Assembly: GCA_910585015.1 (NCBI GenBank)
Contig: CAJUCT010000068.1
Coordinates: forward strand, 1-13,708
Direction of reading: 5' to 3'
Length of the DNA stretch: 13,708 nt
DNA from: an uncultured Acetatifactor sp.
GTDB lineage: Bacteria > Bacillota > Clostridia > Lachnospirales > Lachnospiraceae
A program made the translations under genes and the position numbers. Shown in pieces: positions 1-7,479 of the stretch; position 1 is the stretch's first letter; every line of letters starts with the position of its first letter. The notes under the pieces were generated by a model that was not told where the DNA came from, did not search any database, and saw nothing but the letters and a program-made list of their open reading frames with translations.

Positions 1-4
1 GACA

Positions 5-46
5 TTTCTGTGAGAATTGGCTGTTATGATAGCGGCATCACAGAAA
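5..46. promoter_or_regulatory. 9-bp inverted repeat upstream of the ABC operon
   Basis: TTTCTGTGA (5-13) and its exact reverse complement TCACAGAAA (38-46) flank a 24-base spacer. The right arm ends directly before the GGATGG ribosome-site region of the ATPase gene at 61. It could be an operator for a regulator encoded upstream or a hairpin affecting translation initiation. It lies at the window edge and may simply be part of an upstream coding sequence. Confidence 0.3.
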
Positions 47-60
47 GGATGGTGCTTACC

Positions 61-726
61 ATGAGCATTTTGCAAACAACTGATCTCAAAAAATACTACG
101 GCACAGAGCCGAACATCACAAAGGCGCTGGACGGTGTGACCCTTTCCATTGAGCAAGGGGAATTTGTCGCCATTGTCGGAACTTCCGGCAGCGGCAAGTC
201 CACTCTGCTGAACATGATGGGCGGTCTGGACGTACCCACCTCCGGCAGCGTTCGGATCAAGGGCAATGAACTGGCCAAGCTGAACGACGAGCAGCTTACC
301 ATCTTCCGCCGGCGCAACATCGGCTTTATCTTCCAGAATTACAACCTTGTCCCTGTTCTGAATGTCTATGAAAACATTGTCCTACCCGTAGAGTTGGACG
401 GCGATACGGTGGATAGAAATTTCATGGACGAAGTAGTGCACCTGCTGGCCTTGGGCGACAAGCTGAATAATATGCCCAACAACCTGTCCGGGGGACAGCA
501 GCAGCGTGTCGCCATCGCCCGCGCTCTCATTTCCAAGCCCGCCATTGTTCTGGCTGACGAACCCACCGGCAATCTGGACAGCCGGACGAGCAACGATGTG
601 CTGGGCCTTTTGAAAGCGACCAGCAGTAAATTCCATCAGACGCTGGTAATGATAACCCATAACAACGAGATCGCCCAACTTGCTGACCGCATTATCCGCA
701 TTGAGGACGGCAGGATTTTTGAGTAA
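61..726 (+). CDS. ABC transporter ATP-binding protein (MacB/LolD/BceA-like)
   Basis: This is the cytoplasmic ATPase of an ABC transporter of the LolD/MacB/BceA class, 221 residues, a normal length. All motifs are present: Walker A GTSGSGKST at residues 40-48, Q-loop FQN near 91-93, signature LSGGQQQR at 142-149, Walker B IVLADEP near 162-168 followed by the D-loop NLDS, and H-loop H200. The ATG at 61 is preferred over the GTG at 10 and the ATG at 49 because the protein then begins at the usual family N-terminus and an AGGA ribosome site precedes it. The stop is 13 bp before the next gene's start, so the two are co-transcribed and the protein energises the permease at 740. Paralogs of this pair are often run by two-component systems and export or sense antimicrobial peptides; the substrate cannot be read from the sequence. 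Confidence 0.95.
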   Translation: MSILQTTDLKKYYGTEPNITKALDGVTLSIEQGEFVAIVGTSGSGKSTLLNMMGGLDVPTSGSVRIKGNELAKLNDEQLTIFRRRNIGFIFQNYNLVPVLNVYENIVLPVELDGDTVDRNFMDEVVHLLALGDKLNNMPNNLSGGQQQRVAIARALISKPAIVLADEPTGNLDSRTSNDVLGLLKATSSKFHQTLVMITHNNEIAQLADRIIRIEDGRIFE

Positions 727-739
727 GGAGGCGCTGACG

Positions 740-3310
740 ATGAATGACATTTTATTCGGCAACAACAACGGCGCAGTCATCAAGAAGCTGTCAGGCCGCT
801 ATTTCAAGGCCAGCAAAAGCAGAAATATTATCGCGATCATCGCAATCATTCTGACAACCATCCTCTTTACCACGATCTTCACCCTTGGGTCTGGCCTGAT
901 GGATACCGTTCACGACCAGAACATACGCAAGGCTGGCGGTGACGGGCAGGCGGTCTTAAGTTATATCAGCGATGAAGTTTACAATGATGTAGCGGGAAAT
1001 CCCCTGATTGACCGTATCGCCTATACCAAAGCGGTGTCCTACCGGCTGAAAAATCCGGGCTTGGAGCGTTGGCGGTCTGACCTGTGGTATATGGATGATA
1101 CCGCTCTGGAATTTGCCCGCTACACCCCCACAACAGGTCACCGGCCCGAATCGGAAAACGAGATCATCGCGGACACAAAGACGCTGGATGCCCTGGGTGT
1201 ACCGGCGCAGATCGGGGAAACCGTTTCTCTCACCTATGAAGTAAAGGGGAAGTCATATACCACTGATTTCACCCTCTGCGGCTTTTGGGAAACGGACAGC
1301 TTGAGCAATATCGGGCGGCTGATCGTGTCGAAAGCCTTTGTGGACGCCCACTCGGATATTTTGACCTATACCTATCCTGTGGACAATGATTATTCCGGCG
1401 TTATCTCCGCCTATGTGATGTTCAGAGGGAAAGGCGATATAGAAGCCCAACTCCATCAGCTGCTTTCCGAAACCGGCTATACCTGCGACACGATGGGCGG
1501 CAGCAAGGAGGACAGCAATTATGTGATCGCCCGTGTCAGTCCGGCCTATCAGAGCGGCGCGTTAACGGATAATCCCGCCATGCTGCTTTCCGGTATTGTT
1601 GGCGTTGCGTTGATTATCATAACCGGATACTTGATTATCTACAACATCTTCCAGATTTCTGTCATTCAGGATATTCAGTCCTACGGACAGCTAAAAACGC
1701 TGGGAACAACAAAGCGGCAGATCAAGCAGCTTATCAACCGGCAGGCGCTCCGGCTGTCCCTGATCGGTATTCCCATCGGCCTGCTGGTGGGCTTCTTCAT
1801 TGGCAGGGCCTTGGTGCCTTTCCTAATGAACGGGACCGTTTATACTACGGATGCCGGTATTAAAGTAACGGTAAATCCTCTGATCTTCATCGGTTCCGCC
1901 GCTTTCGCTCTCTTCACTGTCTTTGTCAGCGTCCGCAAACCCGCGAAGATTGCCGGTACGGTTTCGGCAATCGAGGCCATCCGCTACACGGAAAATGATA
2001 CGGCAGCGTTTGGAAAGCGCAGGGCCAAAGACAAAAAATCGACCCACGGCGCGAAGCTCCACTTTATGGCTCTGGCAAACCTGGGCCGAAACCGCAAGCG
2101 TACTGTGCTGGTGATCGTGTCCATGACATTGAGTTTGGTGCTGTTCAACACGGTATTCACCCTGTCCAGCGGCTTTGATATTGACAAGTATATTGCAAAA
2201 TTTATGGATACGGACTTTGTGATTTCCAACGCAGAGTTTTTCCAGTACCAGGTTGAAAAAGGCGAACATGATCTGTCCGATACCTTCATTGAGGCCGTCA
2301 GACAAAACAGCAGTTTTGAGGACGGCGGCAGGCTCTATTCCTCCTGGATGCTGGAAGAACCGTTTTCAACGGAACACAATGCTTTTTTCAGCTATAACAA
2401 AGACCTGAACGGAAATCCTTTTGTAAGACTGTATGGCGCGGACGATTTTCTGTTGAATGGCATGGAAGTCATAGAGGGAACCATCGACCTGGAAAAGCTG
2501 AAATCAGGAAAGTATATCCTGTTGAGCGTAGAGTGTAACGATGATGGAACCGTCATAGAGAACCCCAATATCAGCGTGGGTGATACAGTACGGATCAACC
2601 ACCTAAAAGCGGAGGAACTTTCCACCACCATTACAGACAGCTATGACTTTATCATCATGGCAAAAGTCCGGGCCAACGAAAACACGGCCACCACCCGCAA
2701 CACAGGCGAAGCCCGGTTCTATCTCCCGACAGAAATCTTCCTGCCGTTGTGTGATAACCCCCATCTGGTCAGTTTCCCCTTTGATGTGAAAGAGGGAACG
2801 GAAGCGGAAATGGCAGAGTTTTTGAACAGCTATATCGACAGCGTGGAGCCAAGCATGGATTTTGAATCCAAGGCGACCTATACCAGCTCCTTTGACGACC
2901 TTACTTCCCTTATCATCACCATCGGCGGGGCATTGAGTATCATCATCGGAATTATCGGCATCGCAAACTTTGTCAACTCCGTCCTGACAAGCGTTATCAC
3001 CCGCAAAAAGGAATTTGCCATGCTGCAAAGTATCGGCATGACCGGCAGGCAGCTAAAGCATATGCTCTCCTTTGAGGGGCTGTATTACGCCGCAGGGACA
3101 ATCCTCACATCGACTGTTCTTGGCGTTCTGTTTTCTGTAATAGTCGTGCGGGGAATTTCCAGCGGGATTTGGTTCTTCACCTATCAGTTTGTTATGTGGC
3201 CCATGCTGATGATTTATCCGTTCCTTATCCTCCTGACCGTAGCAATACCGGCGCTTTTATACCGACAAATTGCTAAAGCAAGTATCATAGAGCGGTTACG
3301 TCAAAATTGA
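740..3310 (+). CDS. ABC transporter permease, FtsX-like, two-repeat
   Basis: This is the membrane partner of the ATPase at 61-726, 856 residues. The ATG at 740 is preceded by TAAGGAGG, a strong ribosome site that overlaps the ATPase stop; the upstream extension to 680 lies inside the ATPase gene and is rejected. Two FtsX-type halves are visible. The first has a hydrophobic segment at about 29-51, a large predicted outer domain at about 55-275, then segments near 281-310, 337-360 and 378-398. The second has one near 455-477, another outer domain at about 480-720, then segments near 723-751, 782-805 and 817-841. Each half ends with the usual loop (QSYGQLKTLGTTKRQIKQL and MLQSIGMTGRQLKHM) that should contact the ATPase. 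Role as lipoprotein mover, peptide efflux pump or peptide sensor is open. Confidence 0.93.
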   Translation: MNDILFGNNNGAVIKKLSGRYFKASKSRNIIAIIAIILTTILFTTIFTLGSGLMDTVHDQNIRKAGGDGQAVLSYISDEVYNDVAGNPLIDRIAYTKAVSYRLKNPGLERWRSDLWYMDDTALEFARYTPTTGHRPESENEIIADTKTLDALGVPAQIGETVSLTYEVKGKSYTTDFTLCGFWETDSLSNIGRLIVSKAFVDAHSDILTYTYPVDNDYSGVISAYVMFRGKGDIEAQLHQLLSETGYTCDTMGGSKEDSNYVIARVSPAYQSGALTDNPAMLLSGIVGVALIIITGYLIIYNIFQISVIQDIQSYGQLKTLGTTKRQIKQLINRQALRLSLIGIPIGLLVGFFIGRALVPFLMNGTVYTTDAGIKVTVNPLIFIGSAAFALFTVFVSVRKPAKIAGTVSAIEAIRYTENDTAAFGKRRAKDKKSTHGAKLHFMALANLGRNRKRTVLVIVSMTLSLVLFNTVFTLSSGFDIDKYIAKFMDTDFVISNAEFFQYQVEKGEHDLSDTFIEAVRQNSSFEDGGRLYSSWMLEEPFSTEHNAFFSYNKDLNGNPFVRLYGADDFLLNGMEVIEGTIDLEKLKSGKYILLSVECNDDGTVIENPNISVGDTVRINHLKAEELSTTITDSYDFIIMAKVRANENTATTRNTGEARFYLPTEIFLPLCDNPHLVSFPFDVKEGTEAEMAEFLNSYIDSVEPSMDFESKATYTSSFDDLTSLIITIGGALSIIIGIIGIANFVNSVLTSVITRKKEFAMLQSIGMTGRQLKHMLSFEGLYYAAGTILTSTVLGVLFSVIVVRGISSGIWFFTYQFVMWPMLMIYPFLILLTVAIPALLYRQIAKASIIERLRQN

Positions 3311-3320
3311 GATTTATTCA

Positions 3321-3353
3321 TGGAAGCCGGGAGCAACTCACTCCCGGCCTCCA
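3321..3353 (+). terminator. Hairpin closing the ABC operon
   Basis: GCCGGGAG (3326-3333) and CTCCCGGC (3341-3348) form a perfect 8-bp stem around a 7-base loop. It extends to TGGA/TCCA after one A/C mismatch. It starts 10 bases after the permease stop. No T-run follows, so it is a terminator-like or mRNA 3'-end hairpin rather than a textbook intrinsic terminator. Confidence 0.65.
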
Positions 3354-3705
3354 AATGTCACGAAGTTGTGAAATTTGAGGCAGCTATTTTACCGGGATGG
3401 AGGTCCAATCCACACGCCCATTCCGCATACATACATGGGAACACGTTTAATCAGCGTTTCTCCAAGGTACCTTGTCAGCTAGTTAAGGCCATTTACCATT
3501 TAATGGCTGTCTTTAACAAGCTCTATGAGGATACTCTCATATACCTCAGCAAAACCTAATTTAGAAACTTTGAGGTTCCGTGCCTGCACCCTGTCAGGTT
3601 ATCATGGAGAGCATAGGTATATTGTCTATATTCCATCGCGGTTTGTTGCATAACTCGTGGACCAATAGGTGTTATAATTATATTTTATATCTCTGCTTTC
3701 CCTAC
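3354..3705. other. Intergenic stretch between ABC operon and toxin array
   Basis: No convincing gene is present. Short open frames at 3320-3559 and 3580-3780 (plus strand) have no recognisable family, and the second runs into the gene on the other strand. The stretch contains a palindrome AAGGTACCTT near 3465-3475 and a GCCAT/ATGGC inverted repeat near 3488-3507. Composition shifts from the GC-richer operon to AT-rich DNA, consistent with an old insertion boundary, but no attachment site or integrase is recognised. Confidence 0.4.
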
Positions 3706-4602
3706 TTAAAATTTATCTTCACACCAGCCATCTGCAAATACAAACTTTTGTCCACAATGCAAGCATACTATATCATCTAACCCATGAAAAGCTCGCATGC
3801 TTGCGTCTATTGAACCATTGCAATATAACAAACTACCATATAGTGAAAATGCATATCTAATATTTAACTTTGAATCTACACCCTTCTTAATTATAAGTTT
3901 TGCTAATTCCAAATGAGATTTTACTTCTTGGCTTGTATTTTTATCATTTATTCCTTGCTGTATTTTCTTTTCAAAAAGCTCCCATATGTTTTCTTGTTTA
4001 TCTGGTCTAATATCTATCATATTTGCCATTTTAATCTTACATGGAACCTCTTTTTCATCATAAGCCACAATACCCGAATTATAGACAGTCACATCAATTA
4101 AATGTCCTTGAGGACATTCTGTAATAGATATCCCTGCAAAATCATCCTTATACCCACCTACTGTCATATACCCCAATCTATGCCTTGCAAATGCAAATAA
4201 ACTTGCATATAAATACTGCGCATCTGTTTCATCGATCTTTTCCGCTAAAGCAATTTGTTCAATGCAAGCCTTCTCAGCTCTTTTCAAAGAATTATCAAAA
4301 CGCTTCAATACCTCATTTGCTATTCCCCCCCTATATTTTTCATGTGTAGATATCCAGCACCCTAAATAGATCCATATATCTTTGGATTTACTTAATTTCA
4401 GCTTTGATGCAATTTCAATCATATATGGAATTATTATAAAAAACACAGGATAACATGTCCTATCTTCCCATATTAGACTCATAAGTTCCTGAAAGGTATC
4501 TGATGTCACATATGGATTCAATTCAAATTCTTCAATTAGTTCCTTTAACCTTTGATTCTCTGGTGAATCCCATATTTTATTTGTAAAATTTATCTTATCC
4601 AT
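3706..4602 (-). CDS. Probable immunity protein, HEAT-like
   Basis: This is a 298-residue AT-rich gene, probably a cytoplasmic immunity protein. Residues 40-65 (SLIWEDRTCYPVFF followed by IIIPYMIEIA) match the pattern W..Y..G/T.YP....P.L..IA typical of helical HEAT-like proteins found beside toxins. The middle (about 110-150) is also helical. The C-terminus carries C280, C283 and C294, a possible partial zinc site. The ATG at 4602 has AAGGA about 9 bases upstream. It begins 31 bases after the end of a toxin remnant and an RHS fragment on the same strand, which is the standard toxin-immunity order. The frame is intact while the toxin beside it is broken. The immunity role is inferred from position and fold pattern, not from a named family match. 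Confidence 0.6.
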   Translation of the reverse strand: MDKINFTNKIWDSPENQRLKELIEEFELNPYVTSDTFQELMSLIWEDRTCYPVFFIIIPYMIEIASKLKLSKSKDIWIYLGCWISTHEKYRGGIANEVLKRFDNSLKRAEKACIEQIALAEKIDETDAQYLYASLFAFARHRLGYMTVGGYKDDFAGISITECPQGHLIDVTVYNSGIVAYDEKEVPCKIKMANMIDIRPDKQENIWELFEKKIQQGINDKNTSQEVKSHLELAKLIIKKGVDSKLNIRYAFSLYGSLLYCNGSIDASMRAFHGLDDIVCLHCGQKFVFADGWCEDKF

Positions 4603-4633
4603 CCATTTACATCCTTATCATTTAATAAATTAT

Positions 4634-5100
4634 TTATTTGGGGAAATTTCGTCCATTTCCTTCAACAGTTTCTTGTACACCTGTTACATTAACTACACCT
4701 GCTTCAGCTTGCGCTTCAGAACAAGGGCCACATGCTGCTCCACACTTCTTGTTGGAATTACGACATCTTCTCCACAAATGCTACGTGCCACCTCTTTTGG
4801 GGAGTCAGTGACAACGCCTGAACTATTTATAATTGAGTATACTACAGCATTGGGATGGATTTCCTTTATCACGTTCCCCTCTCTATGTCCCTGGATGTGG
4901 ACCGCACGTTGCCTAAAGGATCCACTGTCATGACCAAGGTCTCCATGGTATCGTAGATGTACCGGGTGCCTGCTGGGTGCCTCCCTCCCCGGCCTGGTTG
5001 GGCCTTACCACTTTGGTCAGGTTGCAGAGGGCATCGTAGTACCTGGTCACCTCCCCCAGGAGGTTGAGCGTACTCCGTGTAAAGACGGCCACCTTGCAGG
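4634..5100 (-). pseudogene. RHS core fragment with degraded toxin C-terminus
   Basis: Minus-strand RHS core repeats are recognisable but scattered over frames: TRYYDALCNLTKVVRPNQ (about 5095-5000), then GTRYIYDTMETLVMTVDPLGNV in another frame, then DIE and GNVIKEIHPNA in a third. The last shift fits two extra bases (AG) near 4879-4884. From about 4860 the sequence becomes AT-rich and no longer RHS: one frame stays open to a TAG at 4693-4695 (AVVYSIINSSGVVTDSPKEV and onward), a second runs 4780-4634 with a cysteine cluster (KKCGAACGPCSEAQ) and ends at TAA. Together these look like a short toxin domain broken by a frameshift. A deaminase-type toxin is possible because of the CGE and CGPC motifs, but this is weak. 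The HEAT-like immunity gene follows directly. Confidence 0.65.
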
Positions 5101-5209
5101 CTCTTAATGGTTCCATATGCACAATAAGATAACAGCAATTGCTATATGTCATTGTTTTACGTATATTTAGTATTCTTATGCAAAACCGCACCAATGTTTG
5201 CGGCCAACA

Positions 5210-5848
5210 TCAATCATTGTCCCACTCTAGAATATTTAGTTTGCTATATGAATATGCCCTTTCATATAAGGTATCTATATCACTATTCAGCACTGCCTTA
5301 ACATCTGACAGAATTCTCTTCGCCTCACTTTCAATTGCTGTATGCCTATTGATAAAGTCTTGTAATTGTTCATTTTCAAAATGTTTATAATAGCAATCCA
5401 TAAGATAAGCATCCAAATACCTTATCGGAAGCGTAATGAAGGAAACTATTTTTTCTGGGGTATATTTTTCAAAAGAATTTTTAATAGCTCCTAAAAAAGC
5501 AAACCATGCTTCCAGAAACTCATATAAACCACTTTTTAATGCAGTTTCTTGTGCATCTTCTGATTCATAATATATATCATCGCCACAATCCGATAAGTCA
5601 TCAAAAAGACGCTTTACTTCATTATATCCACAGTATGTTTGCCGATGTTCAAAAACCTCTTTCATATTTTCTTCCATAAACTTATATAATAAAGCAAGAT
5701 CTTGAAAATAATTGTACTTTTCAAATCTGGGACATAGGCACAATGTGCGATTCATTCCCATAACAGCCAAATAATAACACTTCTCTATATTCATATTTTT
5801 TACTACTTGACATAACTCTTCATATAATGCCTGACTTTTTGCCTTCAT
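5210..5848 (-). CDS. DUF416-like helical protein, probable immunity
   Basis: This 212-residue gene is AT-rich and largely helical by eye. Residues about 25-65 (LAVMGMNRTLCLCPRFEKY, then LALLYKFMEEN) resemble the DUF416 pattern, in which a conserved 'ER/NR..P.F..F' stretch precedes a helix ending in the equivalent of W/EE. A later acidic segment (DLSDCGDDIYYESEDAQETA) fits the second conserved DUF416 region. The ATG at 5848 has GAGGAG eight bases upstream. That ribosome site lies inside RHS coding DNA, which reads ASDEMRSIT in its own frame, so the gene was joined straight onto an RHS end. No toxin remains next to it: the RHS stub upstream abuts an IS1380 relic. The immunity role is inferred from context; the family match is moderate. 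Confidence 0.6.
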   Translation of the reverse strand: MKAKSQALYEELCQVVKNMNIEKCYYLAVMGMNRTLCLCPRFEKYNYFQDLALLYKFMEENMKEVFEHRQTYCGYNEVKRLFDDLSDCGDDIYYESEDAQETALKSGLYEFLEAWFAFLGAIKNSFEKYTPEKIVSFITLPIRYLDAYLMDCYYKHFENEQLQDFINRHTAIESEAKRILSDVKAVLNSDIDTLYERAYSYSKLNILEWDND

Positions 5849-5968
5849 AGGTAATACTCCTCATCTCGTCTGAAGCATAGTGGTAGTACGTCCTTGCGCT
5901 CTCCGTGTCGGAGGCGATGAGTTCATAGCCCCGGATATGGCGTATCCTGTTGGTGTCGGTCTCCTCCA
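5820..5968 (-). pseudogene. RHS core stub without toxin
   Basis: On the minus strand one frame reads MEETDTNRIRHIRGYELIAS then DTESARTYYHYASDEM, a highly conserved RHS core segment that normally continues SITHVV. Here homology ends at ASDEM/RSIT and the frame runs a few codons into the DUF416-like gene before a TGA at 5820-5822. Upstream (right) it stops abruptly at about 5968, where plus-strand IS1380 transposase homology begins. It is a displaced piece with no start of its own. Confidence 0.75.
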
Positions 5969-5969
5969 T

Positions 5970-6591
5970 TACCATCTACTGCTGTGTTTTGACGGGATTA
6001 GCGGCGATCTTCTTAAAGCCCAACTGCGGGATGGAACCCATTATTGCAGTAAGGATGCCGATCAGTTCATGATCCCGTTATTGCAGGAATACCGAACAAA
6101 GTATCCTTCCCTCCCACTGTACCTTCGCGGTGACAGTGGCTTCGCATCACCTTATCTGTGCCAGGCCAGCGAAGATAATGACTGCAAATACGCCATCCGG
6201 TTAAAAATCAACAAAACACTTTTGGCGCTTGCAAAAGACAAGGCGGATGACCTGCGCCGTATCAAATCATCCGTTTTACTGCGGACGTGGAAAAATGGAA
6301 AACTTCATCAAGGAAGGCAAGGAAGGTTTTGCTTTTTCAGATGTCAGCGGCAGACCAAAAATCGTCAATGCCAACCGGTTTCAGTTGCATGTGCTTGTCT
6401 ATAACCTGTTCAATTGGCTTCGTCGTTTAGTTCTTGCTGCAAAGATGAGGAAACTTCAGATTGATACAGTCCATCTTAAGCTCTTAAAGATAGCCGCAAG
6501 GGGAGGCTGTAAATTTTTCTGTGTCTATGGAGGAAAAATCCTTCCGGTAAAATTCAGATATGTACAACTAGCTGTCGAATTATGGGATTGA
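5970..6591 (+). pseudogene. IS1380-family transposase relic
   Basis: Two plus-strand pieces match the IS1380-family DDE transposase. The first (about 5970-6270) carries YHLLLCFDGISGDLLKAQLR and LYLRGDSGFASP, the region around a catalytic aspartate. The second (about 6274-6500) is in another frame and carries FYCGRGKMENFIKEGKEGF (the conserved C-terminal catalytic glutamate region) and VYNLFNWLRRLVL. The N-terminal third is missing, roughly 90-100 residues between the two pieces are deleted with a frame change, and the C-terminal tail is diverged. No terminal inverted repeats were identified. It cannot be active. It sits between the RHS stub and the SUKH gene, exactly where a toxin domain would be expected. 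Confidence 0.88.
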
Positions 6592-6729
6592 TTTTTGTGT
6601 CGATTTATTTTTCTGATTATAGTATAACCGTTTTCCATTGTTCTACACAAAAATATCTTATTTTTTATATAACACCAATGAAATTCATGTCAAGAAACTT
6701 ATACACTAAACCTCAAAATCTTTTTACAA
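6592..6729. other. AT-rich spacer after IS relic
   Basis: This 138-bp AT-rich stretch lies between the transposase relic and the end of the convergent SUKH gene. No gene, intrinsic terminator or IS end could be identified in it. Confidence 0.4.
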
Positions 6730-7479
6730 TCAAAAACTTTGAATTTCAGCACCTATCATGGGTAGTAGCCTGCGGAGAAAATCATCCATTTGAGAAATAT
6801 CATTTCCTGATAGCTGACCAGCCATAGCGACTCTTTTTAATAAGATAATTGAAAATATATCATTTCTTGCACAAAAAAAATAATTGTCATTAAACCATGC
6901 ACACTCCAAATTGTATTCTTTTATTAGTTCATCCATTATTGACATTATTGTATCCTCTTTACGTCTATTTTTTGATTCCTTAAAAGACTTGATACTCGCC
7001 CCAAACCGTATTTTTTTCTTATAAAACATTTCTTCATACTTACGAACAGCACACTGAAATAATAAATTTTCAAAAGAAGAACTTATATAACATGTGTTTT
7101 CGTACTCAATCTCATTATTATTTCCTAGTTTTATTATATAAGGAATCCCTACCTCATCATACAAAAATTCAAATTCAAATGGATGCATTGTTTCTGGCCA
7201 CATTTCATATATTCCCTTATTTATATCCACAAGCCTTTTTACAGACATCTTTCCGTTTAATACATTTGAAATAAGTCCACCATCCCCTTCACCTGCTTTA
7301 TCAATAAATTCTATAAACGAATTAGGTAATTCTAGATTATGCTCTTTTAACCCACTATATTTTTTTAACAAATCTATATCTTCTTTGCTGGCACCTATTA
7401 AAGAGCTAATCCATGCATCATCAACTTTTCCTATATAAAAATTTAATCTTTCAATCAGTGAAGCTTTCTCCATTTGCAT
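6730..7479 (-). CDS. SMI1/KNR4 (SUKH) family immunity protein
   Basis: This is an intracellular immunity protein of the SUKH superfamily, known to neutralise many different polymorphic toxins. From the ATG at 7479 it has 249 residues. The N-terminal domain shows the expected order: IGASKEDIDLLKKYSGL (alpha helix), LPNSFIEFIDKAGEGDGGL (the LP..Y..FL...NGG equivalent), the F-rich strand MHPFEFEFLYDEVGIPYIIK, and CYISSSFENLLFQC. A second helical region at the C-terminus (about 175-249) is an extension. The start overlaps the deaminase toxin's last 29 bases, suggesting coupled translation. Other starts (GTG 7518, ATG 7473) are possible; ribosome-site spacing is poor for all (GGGGG lies 12 bases before 7479). 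Confidence 0.85.
   Translation of the reverse strand: MQMEKASLIERLNFYIGKVDDAWISSLIGASKEDIDLLKKYSGLKEHNLELPNSFIEFIDKAGEGDGGLISNVLNGKMSVKRLVDINKGIYEMWPETMHPFEFEFLYDEVGIPYIIKLGNNNEIEYENTCYISSSFENLLFQCAVRKYEEMFYKKKIRFGASIKSFKESKNRRKEDTIMSIMDELIKEYNLECAWFNDNYFFCARNDIFSIILLKRVAMAGQLSGNDISQMDDFLRRLLPMIGAEIQSF

Noticed and set aside
3320..3559. 79-codon plus-strand frame after the ABC operon
   Set aside because: It begins inside the terminator hairpin and has no recognisable domain or ribosome site.
3672..3677. TATAAT box on the plus strand near the end of the HEAT-like gene
   Set aside because: No -35 box at proper spacing and no plus-strand gene downstream.
5139..5390. 83-codon plus-strand frame antisense to the DUF416-like gene
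   Set aside because: It has no ribosome site or family resemblance and lies opposite an intact gene.
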